NCBI GenBank assembly: GCA_023228025.1
Contig: JALOCD010000050.1
Coordinates: forward strand, 1 to 31,368
DNA length: 31,368 nt
Direction of reading: 5' to 3'
From: Prolixibacteraceae bacterium
Lineage (GTDB): Bacteria > Bacteroidota > Bacteroidia > Bacteroidales > Prolixibacteraceae
This document shows, one piece after another, positions 8,158-17,229 of the stretch (the first letter of the stretch is position 1; each line of letters starts with the position of its first letter). A program made the translations under genes and the position numbers. The notes beneath the pieces were generated by a model, which made no database searches, had not been told where the DNA came from, and worked only from the letters and a program-made list of their open reading frames with translations.

Positions 8158-11073
8158 CTAAAAATTGATGATAAAACTGGTCATATTGGTGTCCCTTTCG
8201 ATGTCCAGTTTCTTTCGTACGCGGTAGCGACAAATTTCTACTCCACGTACCGAGATATTCATCAACGGAGCGATCTCCTTGGAGGAAATATTGAGCCGAA
8301 GGTAGGCACACAAGCGAAGTTCCTTTGGGGTCAGATTTGGATAGGAAGATTTCAGCCGGTTGAGAAAGTCTTCATGGACCTCGTCGAAAGCTGACTCAAA
8401 TACCTCCCATTGTTTGTTATGGTCAAGATCCTTGTCGATCTTCACGATCAAGGTGTTTATTTTGTCATTCAGGACAAAATCATTGTTTGGCCTCTTTAGT
8501 TTCAGCAATTCATCCTTGATGTTGAGCAGAAATTTATTTTTTCTGATCAAATCCATCGTCTGATTGGCAAGCTCCTTGTCGCGGTGAATCATCTCGGCCC
8601 TTAACTTCTCATTTTTCAGGTTGATGATCTTTTTTTCATCAATCAGGGCGTTTCTGAGATATTCCTGCTCCTTTTGGCGGTAAGCCTGCAAATGTTTCAG
8701 ACGTTCTTTTCGTTTTGAAATATCAATTCTCAGGTAGATCAGCCACACCACGACAAGTATCAGCAGAAGTCCCAAGAAGAAATAGATAATGTAAGCCAGC
8801 GCGGATTTATACCATGGTGGAAGGACACTAAATTCAATCTGATCGGTCAGGCTCTCAACACCAAGCAGATTCCTCGCTTTTACCATGAAAACAAAATCCC
8901 CTTCAGGTAAATTGGTAAATTCATTCATGTAAGAACTACTCCATGCGGACCAGTTATCGGTGAAACCTGCTAATTTGTAACTGTATTCAATATTTCCAGG
9001 ATTATCATATATCGGGGAGGAATAGATAAACCTGAAGGCATTCCGCTTGTACGGGAAGTTGTATTCTCTTTTTTGGTTCCTGTTTTTGACAGAATAGTTG
9101 TTCCCCATATAAAAGATACTATCCTTGTACAATGCTATTGCCTTTGTAATGTAGGCAGAAAACTCCAGGTTGAGGTTCGTCTCAATGACCGGGCTATAAT
9201 GGGCAAATCCCTCCTCTGTACCCAAAAAATAGTTCTCATCACCATATTCGTAAACAGACTCAAAGCCACTGATAAACTTTCCCGAAAGGATTGAAAAAGG
9301 TGCGGTGAGATGCTGGTACCGCAAATCCTCCTTGAGCCTGAACATACCGGCCCTGTTTACTGAATTGATCCATGCAATGTACCAGATATTGCCTTTCTTG
9401 TCCTCTTTCAGAAAGGAAATATCAGAAACAGGCTGAAGTAGCTGATTGAAAAAAACCGATTTTTCAAAATTGTCATTTTTTGCATTGTATTCATAGACGC
9501 CTTGTTTGGAGGTAAATACAATCCTGTTTTTAATTTTGAAAACATTGAGGTTATAATTGGTTGGCAATCCATCCTTTGTATTATAAAACCGTGAGGAGAT
9601 AACAGAATCCAGTTCATTGTTCAACGTAATTTTGAAGATCCCCTTGAAACCGTGGCTCATCCAGATATCACCTTCCTCATCCTCTTCGAAAATTCGGAAA
9701 GATTCGTTAAACCCATTGATGTGCTTTATAAATTGCCAACGATTACCAGCTTTTCTGAACAGTGACAATCCGCTGTAGGTCCCTCCGATAAGAAAACCAG
9801 GATGTTTCTTCAGCTGAAGGTATTTCCATCCACCGGGTGTTTGATCGATATAGATAGCCTTCTCCTCCTCGACAACAAAGGTTCCATTGTTGTGCCCGCA
9901 TAAGAGAACACCATCCAAAATTTCAAGCGACCATACCTGTCCCAGAGTACCGGGTATCAATCTTAGATTGCTGATTTGCTCACTTCCCTGCCAGTTGGTC
10001 ACGAACAATCCCTGGTTCGTACCAAGGTAGAGTTTCCCATCCTTAACAATTGCGCAATAACCTGCTCCGATCCCTTCCGTACTTTGGAGGAAAGTAATTG
10101 GAGAATTGATATTGACATAATCCACACCATTATCTAGTCCAAGCCACAGATTATCAGACCTATCTGTAAAAAGGCTCAAAATGGTGTTGTTCTGTAATCC
10201 GTTTTTCTTGTGAAAATGCTGAACGATGTTACCGTGATCATCCACAATGATGACCCCATTTTGGATGGTACCAATCACATAATATTTATCCCTCATCGTG
10301 GAGGCGCAAAATATTTGATTTTTCTTTAAAAACTCGTTCACCGGACTATTCCACTCCTCCAGTTTTTTTCCATCAAAATGAAATACCCCGTTGTTTAAGG
10401 TGCAAATCATCAAATCGCCGGTACCGAATAGAGGGAGTATGGACCAAATCTGCATTCCATTCAATTTCTCACAACCATTCATTTTCGTGAGCCGTTTTCC
10501 ATCGTATTCAAAAAGTCCGGCAGAAAGATCGTTGAAAAAAACGCGGTCGTTCGTTTTGAAAGCGTGGTGAAACCGCACAGGCGCCTTTAAAACAGAGATA
10601 GTTGTATCATGCGAACATACAAATGCGCAATTATAAGATTGAAACACAATTTTATTCTCAAAAGAGAAAACACTCCAAATATCATCAAAATTCTGATATT
10701 CAATGGGTATATATTTTTTAAGCGATTTGTACACCATCTTCCCGTTCGGAAGGGTCACCATCTTCCCCATTTCGTTGTAGGCGCCAACATAAATATCACC
10801 GCTTTTGTCGACGAACAGCGCCCGAACAATGGATGAGTTGGGCATTTTATAGATTTGCCACTGGTTGCCATCATATACGAGCAACCCCTCATTGTTGGCA
10901 GTATAGATAAATCCCCGTTTGTCCTGTACGATGTTCCAGTTCTGAGTACCGGCCTTGTACTCGCGCTTGAGGAAATTCCGGATAAAAGGGGTACCTATTT
11001 TTTTTATTTCACCATAAGAAGACAAGTGAAGTAATAACCCAAATATGAGCAAAATATAAAATTTCCTGACCAT
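8158..11073 (-). CDS. Membrane-anchored beta-propeller/Y_Y_Y sensor with C-terminal LuxR-type HTH
   Basis: 971 aa. After a signal peptide (about 1-21), residues to about 680 are propeller-like repeats of the two-component-regulator-propeller type (for example GLQNNTILSLFTDRSDNLWLGLDNGVDYV). A Y_Y_Y domain follows at about 685-748 (NIEYSYKLAGFTDNWSAWS), then one membrane helix at about 758-781, a charged coiled coil to about 880, and a HTH from about 913 (LTPKELRLCAYLRLNISSKEIAPLMNIS, then SVRGVEICRYRVRKKL). No histidine-kinase or receiver domain is present, so this is a one-component regulator that senses in the periplasm and binds DNA in the cytoplasm, unlike hybrid two-component systems. 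It sits directly upstream of susC on the same strand and is the likely activator of the locus. Confidence 0.93.
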   Translation of the reverse strand: MVRKFYILLIFGLLLHLSSYGEIKKIGTPFIRNFLKREYKAGTQNWNIVQDKRGFIYTANNEGLLVYDGNQWQIYKMPNSSIVRALFVDKSGDIYVGAYNEMGKMVTLPNGKMVYKSLKKYIPIEYQNFDDIWSVFSFENKIVFQSYNCAFVCSHDTTISVLKAPVRFHHAFKTNDRVFFNDLSAGLFEYDGKRLTKMNGCEKLNGMQIWSILPLFGTGDLMICTLNNGVFHFDGKKLEEWNSPVNEFLKKNQIFCASTMRDKYYVIGTIQNGVIIVDDHGNIVQHFHKKNGLQNNTILSLFTDRSDNLWLGLDNGVDYVNINSPITFLQSTEGIGAGYCAIVKDGKLYLGTNQGLFVTNWQGSEQISNLRLIPGTLGQVWSLEILDGVLLCGHNNGTFVVEEEKAIYIDQTPGGWKYLQLKKHPGFLIGGTYSGLSLFRKAGNRWQFIKHINGFNESFRIFEEDEEGDIWMSHGFKGIFKITLNNELDSVISSRFYNTKDGLPTNYNLNVFKIKNRIVFTSKQGVYEYNAKNDNFEKSVFFNQLLQPVSDISFLKEDKKGNIWYIAWINSVNRAGMFRLKEDLRYQHLTAPFSILSGKFISGFESVYEYGDENYFLGTEEGFAHYSPVIETNLNLEFSAYITKAIALYKDSIFYMGNNYSVKNRNQKREYNFPYKRNAFRFIYSSPIYDNPGNIEYSYKLAGFTDNWSAWSSSYMNEFTNLPEGDFVFMVKARNLLGVESLTDQIEFSVLPPWYKSALAYIIYFFLGLLLILVVVWLIYLRIDISKRKERLKHLQAYRQKEQEYLRNALIDEKKIINLKNEKLRAEMIHRDKELANQTMDLIRKNKFLLNIKDELLKLKRPNNDFVLNDKINTLIVKIDKDLDHNKQWEVFESAFDEVHEDFLNRLKSSYPNLTPKELRLCAYLRLNISSKEIAPLMNISVRGVEICRYRVRKKLDIERDTNMTSFIINF

Positions 11074-11114
11074 CAGTTTTTGTATAATTATAAATCCTCA
11101 TTCAGACATCACCT

Positions 11115-11122
11115 CAAATTTA
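11115..11122 (-). promoter_or_regulatory. Candidate -7 box for the regulator gene
   Basis: On the minus strand TAAATTTG is a perfect TAnnTTTG match 42 bp upstream of the regulator ATG. No clear -33 element is seen; the expected position falls inside the pepD terminator. Confidence 0.45.
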
Positions 11123-11135
11123 ACCAATTAATCTG

Positions 11136-11175
11136 AAAAAAAATCCCGGATCTGCAAGGTGCGGAACCGGGATTT
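11136..11175 (-). terminator. Rho-independent terminator of the transporter-pepD operon
   Basis: A perfect 9-bp stem (AAATCCCGG at 11141-11149, CCGGGATTT at 11167-11175) is followed on the minus strand by an uninterrupted run of eight T (11143-11136). It lies 19 bp after the pepD stop and separates this operon from the sensor-regulator gene. Confidence 0.9.
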
Positions 11176-11194
11176 AAAATCATTTACTATCTAA

Positions 11195-12655
11195 CTATTT
11201 CAATGGTGCATTTTTTAATGTTTCCACCAGAAAATCCCAAAATTTAGCCACTGTAGCTATGTTTACCTTCTCATCGGGAGAATGGGGGAAACGCATGGTT
11301 GGCCCAAAAGAGATCATGTCCCAATGGGGGTAGTTGGCCCCGAGAATTCCGCATTCCAGTCCTGCATGGATGGCTTTGATCTCCGGTACTTTTCCGAATT
11401 TATTTTCATAGATATTTTGCATTTGCTTGAGAATAGCAGAATCCATGTTTGGTTTCCAACCCGGATAAGCGCCATCAAAACTAACCATTCCTCCTGCCAG
11501 GGAGAAAACACTTTCCACCTGCTCACATAGATCTTCTTTGGCCGAATCGACCGAACTGCGCAACAAACATTTGACTGTAATCACACCATTTTCAGACTTC
11601 ACGGTAGCAAGGTTTGTTGATGTCTCCACGAGTCCGGGCATGCTGTCGCTCATGCGGATCATCCCATTGGGACAGGCATAAACAGAATCAATCATGTCAT
11701 CCTGAACCCTCTCATCAATCAGTGATTTGGGTTTGGCGCACTCTTCAGCAGTAAAACTTAAATTGGGTTCGGAAATCTTCAGTTCGGCTTTGTATATATT
11801 CTCATATTTTGCAACTGCTGCAATAAAATCAGCTATAGATTCTGTGGGCACAACAACGATCGCGTAGCACTCACGAGGGATGGCATTGCGCATACCTCCG
11901 CCATTGATCTCGGCCAGCCGGGCATCCATCTCCTGAACAGCATGTTTAAGGAAACGAACCATCAGTTTGTTGGCGTTTCCACGACCAAGGTTGATGTCCA
12001 ATCCAGAATGACCGCCCTTTAATCCTTTAACTATCAATTTATAGGAAGAATATCCTTTAGGAACGATCATCTCGTCGTATTCAAATTCGATGTTCCCGTT
12101 CACACCGCCGGCACATCCGACGTATAGTTCACCTTCATCTTCCGAATCCATATTGAGCAGGATATCCCCTTTTAACCATCCGGCCTGAAGTCCGAATGCG
12201 CCTGTCATTCCTGTCTCCTCGTCACAGGTAAATAGTGCCTCAACGGGTCCGTGTACAAGCGTTTTGGAGGCTAGTACAGCCATGGCAGCGGCTACACCCA
12301 TTCCGTTGTCGGCCCCAAGGGTTGTACCGCGGGCTTTCACCCATTCGCCGTCAATCCAGGCATCGATGGGATCTTTTTCAAAATCATGTTTTGTATCGTT
12401 GTTTTTCTGAGGTACCATGTCGAGATGCCCCTGCATGACAATGCCCTTTCTGTTTTCCATTCCCGGCGTCGCAGGTTTGCGGATGACAATATTGCCCACG
12501 GCGTCCTTATCGGTTACCAATCCGAGTGATTTTCCATAATTCACCATGAAATCCTGGATTTTCTCCTCGTGCTTGGAGGGACGCGGGACCTGCGTCAATT
12601 GATAAAAATTTTCCCAAACCGCCTTGGGTTCAAGGTTAATAATCTCTTTACTCAT
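11195..12655 (-). CDS. pepD: Aminoacyl-histidine dipeptidase (cytosolic non-specific dipeptidase, M20 family)
   Basis: 486 aa, the normal length for PepD. The two-zinc site of M20 peptidases is complete: GHLDMVPQ (His77, Asp79), LGADNGMG (bridging Asp116), CDEETGMTGA (catalytic Glu146 and Glu147), NMDSED (Asp170), and a late His in AIHAGLECG. The enzyme has no signal peptide and hydrolyses dipeptides, including Xaa-His, in the cytoplasm. It starts 39 bp after the stop of the transporter gene on the same strand and is followed by a strong terminator, so the two form an operon. Pairing with a candidate dipeptide carrier suggests uptake followed by cleavage. Confidence 0.95.
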   Translation of the reverse strand: MSKEIINLEPKAVWENFYQLTQVPRPSKHEEKIQDFMVNYGKSLGLVTDKDAVGNIVIRKPATPGMENRKGIVMQGHLDMVPQKNNDTKHDFEKDPIDAWIDGEWVKARGTTLGADNGMGVAAAMAVLASKTLVHGPVEALFTCDEETGMTGAFGLQAGWLKGDILLNMDSEDEGELYVGCAGGVNGNIEFEYDEMIVPKGYSSYKLIVKGLKGGHSGLDINLGRGNANKLMVRFLKHAVQEMDARLAEINGGGMRNAIPRECYAIVVVPTESIADFIAAVAKYENIYKAELKISEPNLSFTAEECAKPKSLIDERVQDDMIDSVYACPNGMIRMSDSMPGLVETSTNLATVKSENGVITVKCLLRSSVDSAKEDLCEQVESVFSLAGGMVSFDGAYPGWKPNMDSAILKQMQNIYENKFGKVPEIKAIHAGLECGILGANYPHWDMISFGPTMRFPHSPDEKVNIATVAKFWDFLVETLKNAPLK

Positions 12656-12694
12656 AACGATTTATGATTTTAGTAATTTATTAGAAGAGCATAA

Positions 12695-14098
12695 CTATTT
12701 TTTGACATTGGGCAATTCCAGTCCGTACCCCTTTTTACGGTCTTCAACTTTCAACAGAAATGAAAATACAATGGCAAGGACTCCGAAACAGGCAAATATA
12801 AGCATCGGAATGGTGTAATTGTACAAAGTAACAACCCGCAACTTCCCATCAACCAATTTTTCGATGGTACCGGTCACACAATATTTGTCGAGCACAACAC
12901 CAATAAGCAGAGGGACGCCCATCAAACCCCAGTTTTGTACCCAGAATGTTAAGGCATAAGCTGTCCCCAGTTTATTTTCGGGAATAATCTTGGCGATAGA
13001 AGGCCACATGGCAGAGGGAACCATCGAAAAAGCGATACCCAGTACCATTACCAAACCAATTGCTATCGGAAAGCTGTTTAACGATGGCACTGCAAACAGC
13101 AAATGCACACATACCAGCAGGATTGATCCAATTACCATGATGGTTGCCCCTTTCCCCTTTTTATCGAACAAACTGCCAAATACCGGTGTCAGCAACAAAG
13201 CGCTGAACGGTAACAAGGCAGGAATATAGCCGGCAAATGAATCGGAAATCCCAAATTTCTGGACAATCATGTTGGTGGCATATTTAATAAATGGGAAAAC
13301 GGCCGAATAAAACAGTACACACAGCGCGGAGATATACCAAAAGGCTCGATTTCTGCCAATTTCGAGGATATCGGCAAATTTGAATTCTTCTTCAGCGGGC
13401 ACACCTGCATCAGCCTCTTCCCTGTCGAGCTTACGATCAATAAAGGTAAAAAGGATAAACACCAATAGCCCAAGACATAGCAGAAAGAGTGAAAGGATGA
13501 CCGGGGCGCTGAGTTCGCCGGTCAACTTAATCAGGGGAATGGGGGTAAACATCGCCAGGGCAGTTCCGATACGGCCGGTTGAAGTATTCAGGCCAATAGC
13601 CAAAGCCATCTCTTTTCCCCTGAACCAGCGAACAACCGCTTTATTGGCTGCAATCCCGAACATTTCACATCCCACCCCAAAAACAGCAAAGCCGAATCCG
13701 GCGACTACCGCTGATTTGGCAGATGGGGCAATGACTTGCCATGAAAAGATCGTCAACTCATACATGCCCTGTATATGCCCCGAAATAGCCCAGTACTTGA
13801 TAAAGCCGCCCGTCAGCATGATGCCGATCGCCAAAATTCCGGTAAAGCGGACTCCCATTTTATCCAATATCATTCCACTGAAAACCAGCATGAGGAGAAA
13901 GACATTGAACCAGCCGTAACCACTGGTAAAGAAGCCATAGTCGGATGCCGTCCACGACAGGCCCGCCTGTAATCTTTCCTGCAAAGGGGCCATGGCGTCG
14001 GTAAGGTAATACATACACATCATGGTAAACGAAACAAGCACAAGTACCAGCCAACGGGCTGATTTCGAGTCGCGAAGCGATTTTTTAATTTGCTGCAT
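12695..14098 (-). CDS. MFS transporter resembling MFSD1-type dipeptide carriers
   Basis: 467 aa, about 12 hydrophobic helices, no signal peptide, and a cytoplasmic loop rich in charge (DRKLDREEADAGVPAEEE) between the two six-helix halves. The first helix and following loop (MYYLTDAMAPLQERL, then WTASDYGFFTSGYGWFNVF and GMILDKMGVRF) resemble by eye the eukaryotic lysosomal MFSD1 family, whose human member carries dipeptides. The same-strand pepD gene 39 bp downstream supports a peptide substrate. The family placement is from memory of motif pattern, so other MFS groups such as organic-anion carriers remain possible. Confidence 0.8.
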   Translation of the reverse strand: MQQIKKSLRDSKSARWLVLVLVSFTMMCMYYLTDAMAPLQERLQAGLSWTASDYGFFTSGYGWFNVFLLMLVFSGMILDKMGVRFTGILAIGIMLTGGFIKYWAISGHIQGMYELTIFSWQVIAPSAKSAVVAGFGFAVFGVGCEMFGIAANKAVVRWFRGKEMALAIGLNTSTGRIGTALAMFTPIPLIKLTGELSAPVILSLFLLCLGLLVFILFTFIDRKLDREEADAGVPAEEEFKFADILEIGRNRAFWYISALCVLFYSAVFPFIKYATNMIVQKFGISDSFAGYIPALLPFSALLLTPVFGSLFDKKGKGATIMVIGSILLVCVHLLFAVPSLNSFPIAIGLVMVLGIAFSMVPSAMWPSIAKIIPENKLGTAYALTFWVQNWGLMGVPLLIGVVLDKYCVTGTIEKLVDGKLRVVTLYNYTIPMLIFACFGVLAIVFSFLLKVEDRKKGYGLELPNVKK

Positions 14099-14272
14099 TG
14101 TTAAAGGGTAAGCAAGTTTATAAAATGAATAATGATCGGGCTTTTCACGATGATGATCAATTGTCAGTGTGGTTGGTCCCGTTTAAAAGTCTTGCAATAT
14201 AAGAGAGTTTCCGATGAAGAATTATGAGTTTTTGCATCTTTCGTAAAGCTCCTAAATGAGGAAATCGAAGCT

Positions 14273-15376
14273 TCAATTGGTGCCAATTTTACTTACTGCT
14301 CCCGTAGCCGGATGATATTGAATGGAATATTCACCATTTAGCAGACCGTCGGGCAATGCGGCAATGGTACCGTATTGGGCTATCGCAATTTTTGCCTGGG
14401 CCAGCACATCACTCCCGTTTAGCAGACGGACCTGCGCTAAAACAGGTATCCGATAGTAAATTCCCTTGGTAGTTCCTTCTCCTGCACCTGTTGCGTCGAT
14501 CTTTTGCTTCAATTCGGCACCTGGTTCAATCTCCAGCATAATGGGCTTTCCGGAAACGTTACTTTCCGGCAAAACCCCGGCATTGGAAGAGAACCGAAAG
14601 GCAACAAGTCCTTTATTGCTTTTACCATCCGGAACGACATTAAAGGAGTGTTTGTATCTTTCGGTAATCGTTTTTCCGATAAAAAGGGAAAGGTAATTAT
14701 CTATGATCCGGTCCAGTTCAGCCACCATTACCTTATAGGCTTCCCCATCAGGAGGAAGCTTGTCGTATTTGGCCGCCAGGGTCAGCGCCTTTCTCTTTCT
14801 GAGTTTCAGAATATCATAGGCTGCTTCTGCGGCTTTCTCCTCAAACGACTTGAAGTTACTTCCGGCCCTTTTTGAGGTATCCTTCTCACTCAGAAAGGAG
14901 TGCATGGAAACATCACTCCAAATATTGTCGGGAACAGCTTGCCTAAGTGGGAAAACATTGGTGACTAATTTTCTTTCGGATTGCTTTACCTCGCTATTAA
15001 TACCCAGGAGAACTCCATCGTCGGTCAGACTCAGCAGTGTCGCGATGCTCCCTGTAGCCTTGTAAACGGCATTTGGGTCGGGTTCCCCGTAGGTTTCCAT
15101 GCCAATGCTTATGATGGTCCAATTTTCTTCGTCATTTTGGGTTGCATTATTGATTCCCAGGTATTTCTGGGCATAGGCATAATAGGGTCCATGGATCAGC
15201 CGTTCCTGAACAACCTCAACATCAATGTGTATCCCTGTTCGGGGAAGTGAATAAACCACTCCGCCGGCAAACGCGGCCAACTCGTTGGCGGGTTTCTTTT
15301 TATCGTCTTTGGCCGATAGACTCAGATTGGAGGCAACCAGAGCGGCTACCAGCAGAAATGTGGTTATAATTCTCAT
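14273..15376 (-). CDS. DUF4831 family exported protein
   Basis: 367 aa. A signal peptide (about 1-22, ending SLSAK) is followed by the conserved opening GGVVYSLPRTGIHIDVEVVQE typical of DUF4831 proteins of Bacteroidota. The middle has YKATGSIATLLSLTDDGVLLGIN and the C-terminal half ends in a beta-rich region (GIYYRIPVLAQVRLLNG). No catalytic motif is evident and the family function is unknown to me. It is probably periplasmic. It follows the NAD(P)H-hydrate repair gene on the same strand, separated by a palindromic repeat, so co-transcription is uncertain. Confidence 0.88.
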   Translation of the reverse strand: MRIITTFLLVAALVASNLSLSAKDDKKKPANELAAFAGGVVYSLPRTGIHIDVEVVQERLIHGPYYAYAQKYLGINNATQNDEENWTIISIGMETYGEPDPNAVYKATGSIATLLSLTDDGVLLGINSEVKQSERKLVTNVFPLRQAVPDNIWSDVSMHSFLSEKDTSKRAGSNFKSFEEKAAEAAYDILKLRKRKALTLAAKYDKLPPDGEAYKVMVAELDRIIDNYLSLFIGKTITERYKHSFNVVPDGKSNKGLVAFRFSSNAGVLPESNVSGKPIMLEIEPGAELKQKIDATGAGEGTTKGIYYRIPVLAQVRLLNGSDVLAQAKIAIAQYGTIAALPDGLLNGEYSIQYHPATGAVSKIGTN

Positions 15377-15433
15377 ATTATCAATATTACAATTAACAAT
15401 TAAAACATATGCTTTGCGCCCTTTGTGTTTCCC

Positions 15434-15482
15434 TTTTTGACCTTTGTGGTTAAATTTAAAATATCACCACAAAGGTCAAAAA
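15434..15482. repeat. Palindromic intergenic repeat, copy A
   Basis: Arms TTTTTGACCTTTGTGGT (15434-15450) and ACCACAAAGGTCAAAAA (15466-15482) are a perfect 17-bp inverted repeat with a 15-nt loop. Weaker pairing extends outwards to about 15411 and 15505. It shares the CCTTTGTG/CACAAAGG core with the copies near 24266, 26442 and 29694 and may act as a transcription terminator. Confidence 0.9.
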
Positions 15483-15570
15483 GTACACACGAAGAAGCAA
15501 AAGGTCTCATCCAGCAATAAAGTTGAATAGGACCCTCCAAATTTGCCTGTTTTTTTTGGTATCTCAAAGT

Positions 15571-17085
15571 TTAGCCCCATTTTAATGAAGCAAAGGCTTC
15601 GCCCAGATGATCAGCAATTTCGCAGGCAAGCAGGGATTCTTCTGAAGAGACGGCCACCCGCAAGTCCGCGGACCTGCCATGCAAGAACACTCCCAACATC
15701 GCCGCCTCTGACGGGGTATACCCCTGACAGAGCAAGCCGAGGAGGATTCCTGTTAAGACATCGCCACTACCGGCGGTTGCCATTCCCGGGTTTCCGGTAC
15801 AGTTAAAGTAGACTCTCCCGTCAGGAAGCACGATTCGGGTATAGGCGCCCTTCAGGATCACTATGACGCCATAACTGGCCGTAAACTGTTCAGCGATCTG
15901 CAAACGCTCCTCTTCCGATTTCAGGACAATCCCCGACAGGCGGTCAAACTCGGCCGGATGGGGTGTCAAAATGGTATTGGGTGGAAGAAGTTTTATCCAG
16001 GATGGGTTAGCAGCCAGAATATTCAATGCGTCGGCATCGAGAACCAGGGGAACGTTTGCCTGCTCAATCAGCATTTTGACAACCTTTTGGGTTAAGGGAT
16101 CCATCCCGATACCCGGACCTGCAGCAATGGCTGTGTATTTGGCAAGATCCGGGAGTTCGGTGATCATCTCTTTTCCGGAATCCAAACTGGTCATGGCTTC
16201 AGGCAAAGCAATCTGTAGAAAAATGCCTGCAGGCTCAGGAAGATGAACAGTTAGCAATCCAAGTCCCGCCCGCAATGCCCCTTTAGCGGCCAGTTGCGCG
16301 GCTCCGGTTTTGCCTGCGCTTCCGGAGAGCAACAATCCATGACCATAACTACCCTTGTGGGAAAATTTGGTTCTCTTTTTATGAAGGACGGCAACCATTT
16401 TTTGCTCCGTGAAATAGCGACTGGAGCTGGTTTCCTCCATCGCCTTTGCATTCAAGCCGAACGGAACAACTACCCAATTGCCAAAATATTGTTCATTCTC
16501 AGCGAAAAACAGGGAAAGTTTAGGGAATTCAAGGGTAAGGGTATAGTCTGCCCGAACAATGGAGCCGTTATTGTATTGGTTTTCGTCGCAAAGCAGTCCA
16601 GAGGGCAGATCAATCGAAACCACCTCCACCCCCGAATCATTTATCCACTCAATTACACGCGAGGCAAACCCTTCCAAAGGGCGGTTCAGCCCTGCGCCGT
16701 AGAGTCCGTCCAGCAGCAGATCGAAATTTGATAAATCCTGAAAACCTGAACTTTCTTCGATATCTATGACAGCAATCTCCGGAAACCCTTTCAATCTTTC
16801 CAGATTGACAATTGAAGCTTCCGAACGCTGACGACCCAATGCAGGGAGGTAAACCACCACAGAGAAGTGCAGGGTAGCCAGAATTCGGGCAACAGCCAGG
16901 GCGTCTCCTCCATTGTTCCCGGGCCCTGCAATGACTGCAATCCTGGTATTGACAGGGTAACTTGCCTGGATCCAACCTGCCAATGCAACCGAAGCCCTCT
17001 CCATCAAATCAATCTCCGAAATTGGCTCCAAAACCCTGGTTTGCCTGTCAATCAAAGAAATTTGCTCCCTGGAAAAGATTTTCAT
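15571..17085 (-). CDS. nnr: Bifunctional NAD(P)H-hydrate epimerase / ADP-dependent NAD(P)H-hydrate dehydratase
   Basis: 504 aa from the ATG at 17085. A longer frame opens with TTG at 17100, but an ATG beginning MKIFSREQISLIDR is the typical start of this family. The N-terminal epimerase domain (to about 215) has GPGNNGGD (residues 54-61) and LLDGLYGAGLNRPL. The C-terminal kinase-fold dehydratase has LLLSGSAGKTGAAQLAAKGALRAG, LTPHPAEFDRL and the nucleotide-binding GSGDVLTG from residue 439. Together they repair damaged NADHX and NADPHX in the cytoplasm. The enzyme stands alone, divergent from the peptide transporter gene. Confidence 0.96.
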   Translation of the reverse strand: MKIFSREQISLIDRQTRVLEPISEIDLMERASVALAGWIQASYPVNTRIAVIAGPGNNGGDALAVARILATLHFSVVVYLPALGRQRSEASIVNLERLKGFPEIAVIDIEESSGFQDLSNFDLLLDGLYGAGLNRPLEGFASRVIEWINDSGVEVVSIDLPSGLLCDENQYNNGSIVRADYTLTLEFPKLSLFFAENEQYFGNWVVVPFGLNAKAMEETSSSRYFTEQKMVAVLHKKRTKFSHKGSYGHGLLLSGSAGKTGAAQLAAKGALRAGLGLLTVHLPEPAGIFLQIALPEAMTSLDSGKEMITELPDLAKYTAIAAGPGIGMDPLTQKVVKMLIEQANVPLVLDADALNILAANPSWIKLLPPNTILTPHPAEFDRLSGIVLKSEEERLQIAEQFTASYGVIVILKGAYTRIVLPDGRVYFNCTGNPGMATAGSGDVLTGILLGLLCQGYTPSEAAMLGVFLHGRSADLRVAVSSEESLLACEIADHLGEAFASLKWG

Positions 17086-17114
17086 AAAACAATAATTCAA
17101 AGTTTTACCTTTCC

Positions 17115-17122
17115 CAAAGTTA
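17115..17122 (-). promoter_or_regulatory. Candidate -7 box for nnr
   Basis: On the minus strand TAACTTTG is a perfect TAnnTTTG match that would give a short leader before the ATG at 17085. No -33 element is evident. Confidence 0.4.
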
Positions 17123-17157
17123 GGTGAATTATTTGGTTTTTTTCAGGGGCGTGCGCT

Positions 17158-17199
17158 AAAGTGACTAAAGTGAACTAAAGTCACTTTTTCTTATATTTG
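17158..17199 (+). promoter_or_regulatory. Candidate promoter of the peptide transporter with overlapping inverted repeat
   Basis: TATATTTG (17192-17199) is a perfect TAnnTTTG box 31 bp before the transporter ATG. Where a -33 element is expected there is instead a 9-bp perfect inverted repeat, AAAGTGACT (17158-17166) and AGTCACTTT (17179-17187), which also contains three TAAAGT units. It could be an operator or an activator site. Confidence 0.5.
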
Positions 17200-17229
17200 T
17201 TTCATTAATCAAACTAAAACTAAAAACTT

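Noticed and set aside
8102..8311. Short minus-strand frame overlapping the regulator 3' end
   Set aside because: It lies in another frame of the regulator HTH region and runs into the direct-repeat array; no domain and no start context.
13380..13919. Open plus-strand frame of 179 codons opposite the MFS gene
   Set aside because: It is antisense to a complete transporter gene with clear helices, has a Pro/Lys/Ser-rich composition with no recognisable domain, and no promoter or start context.
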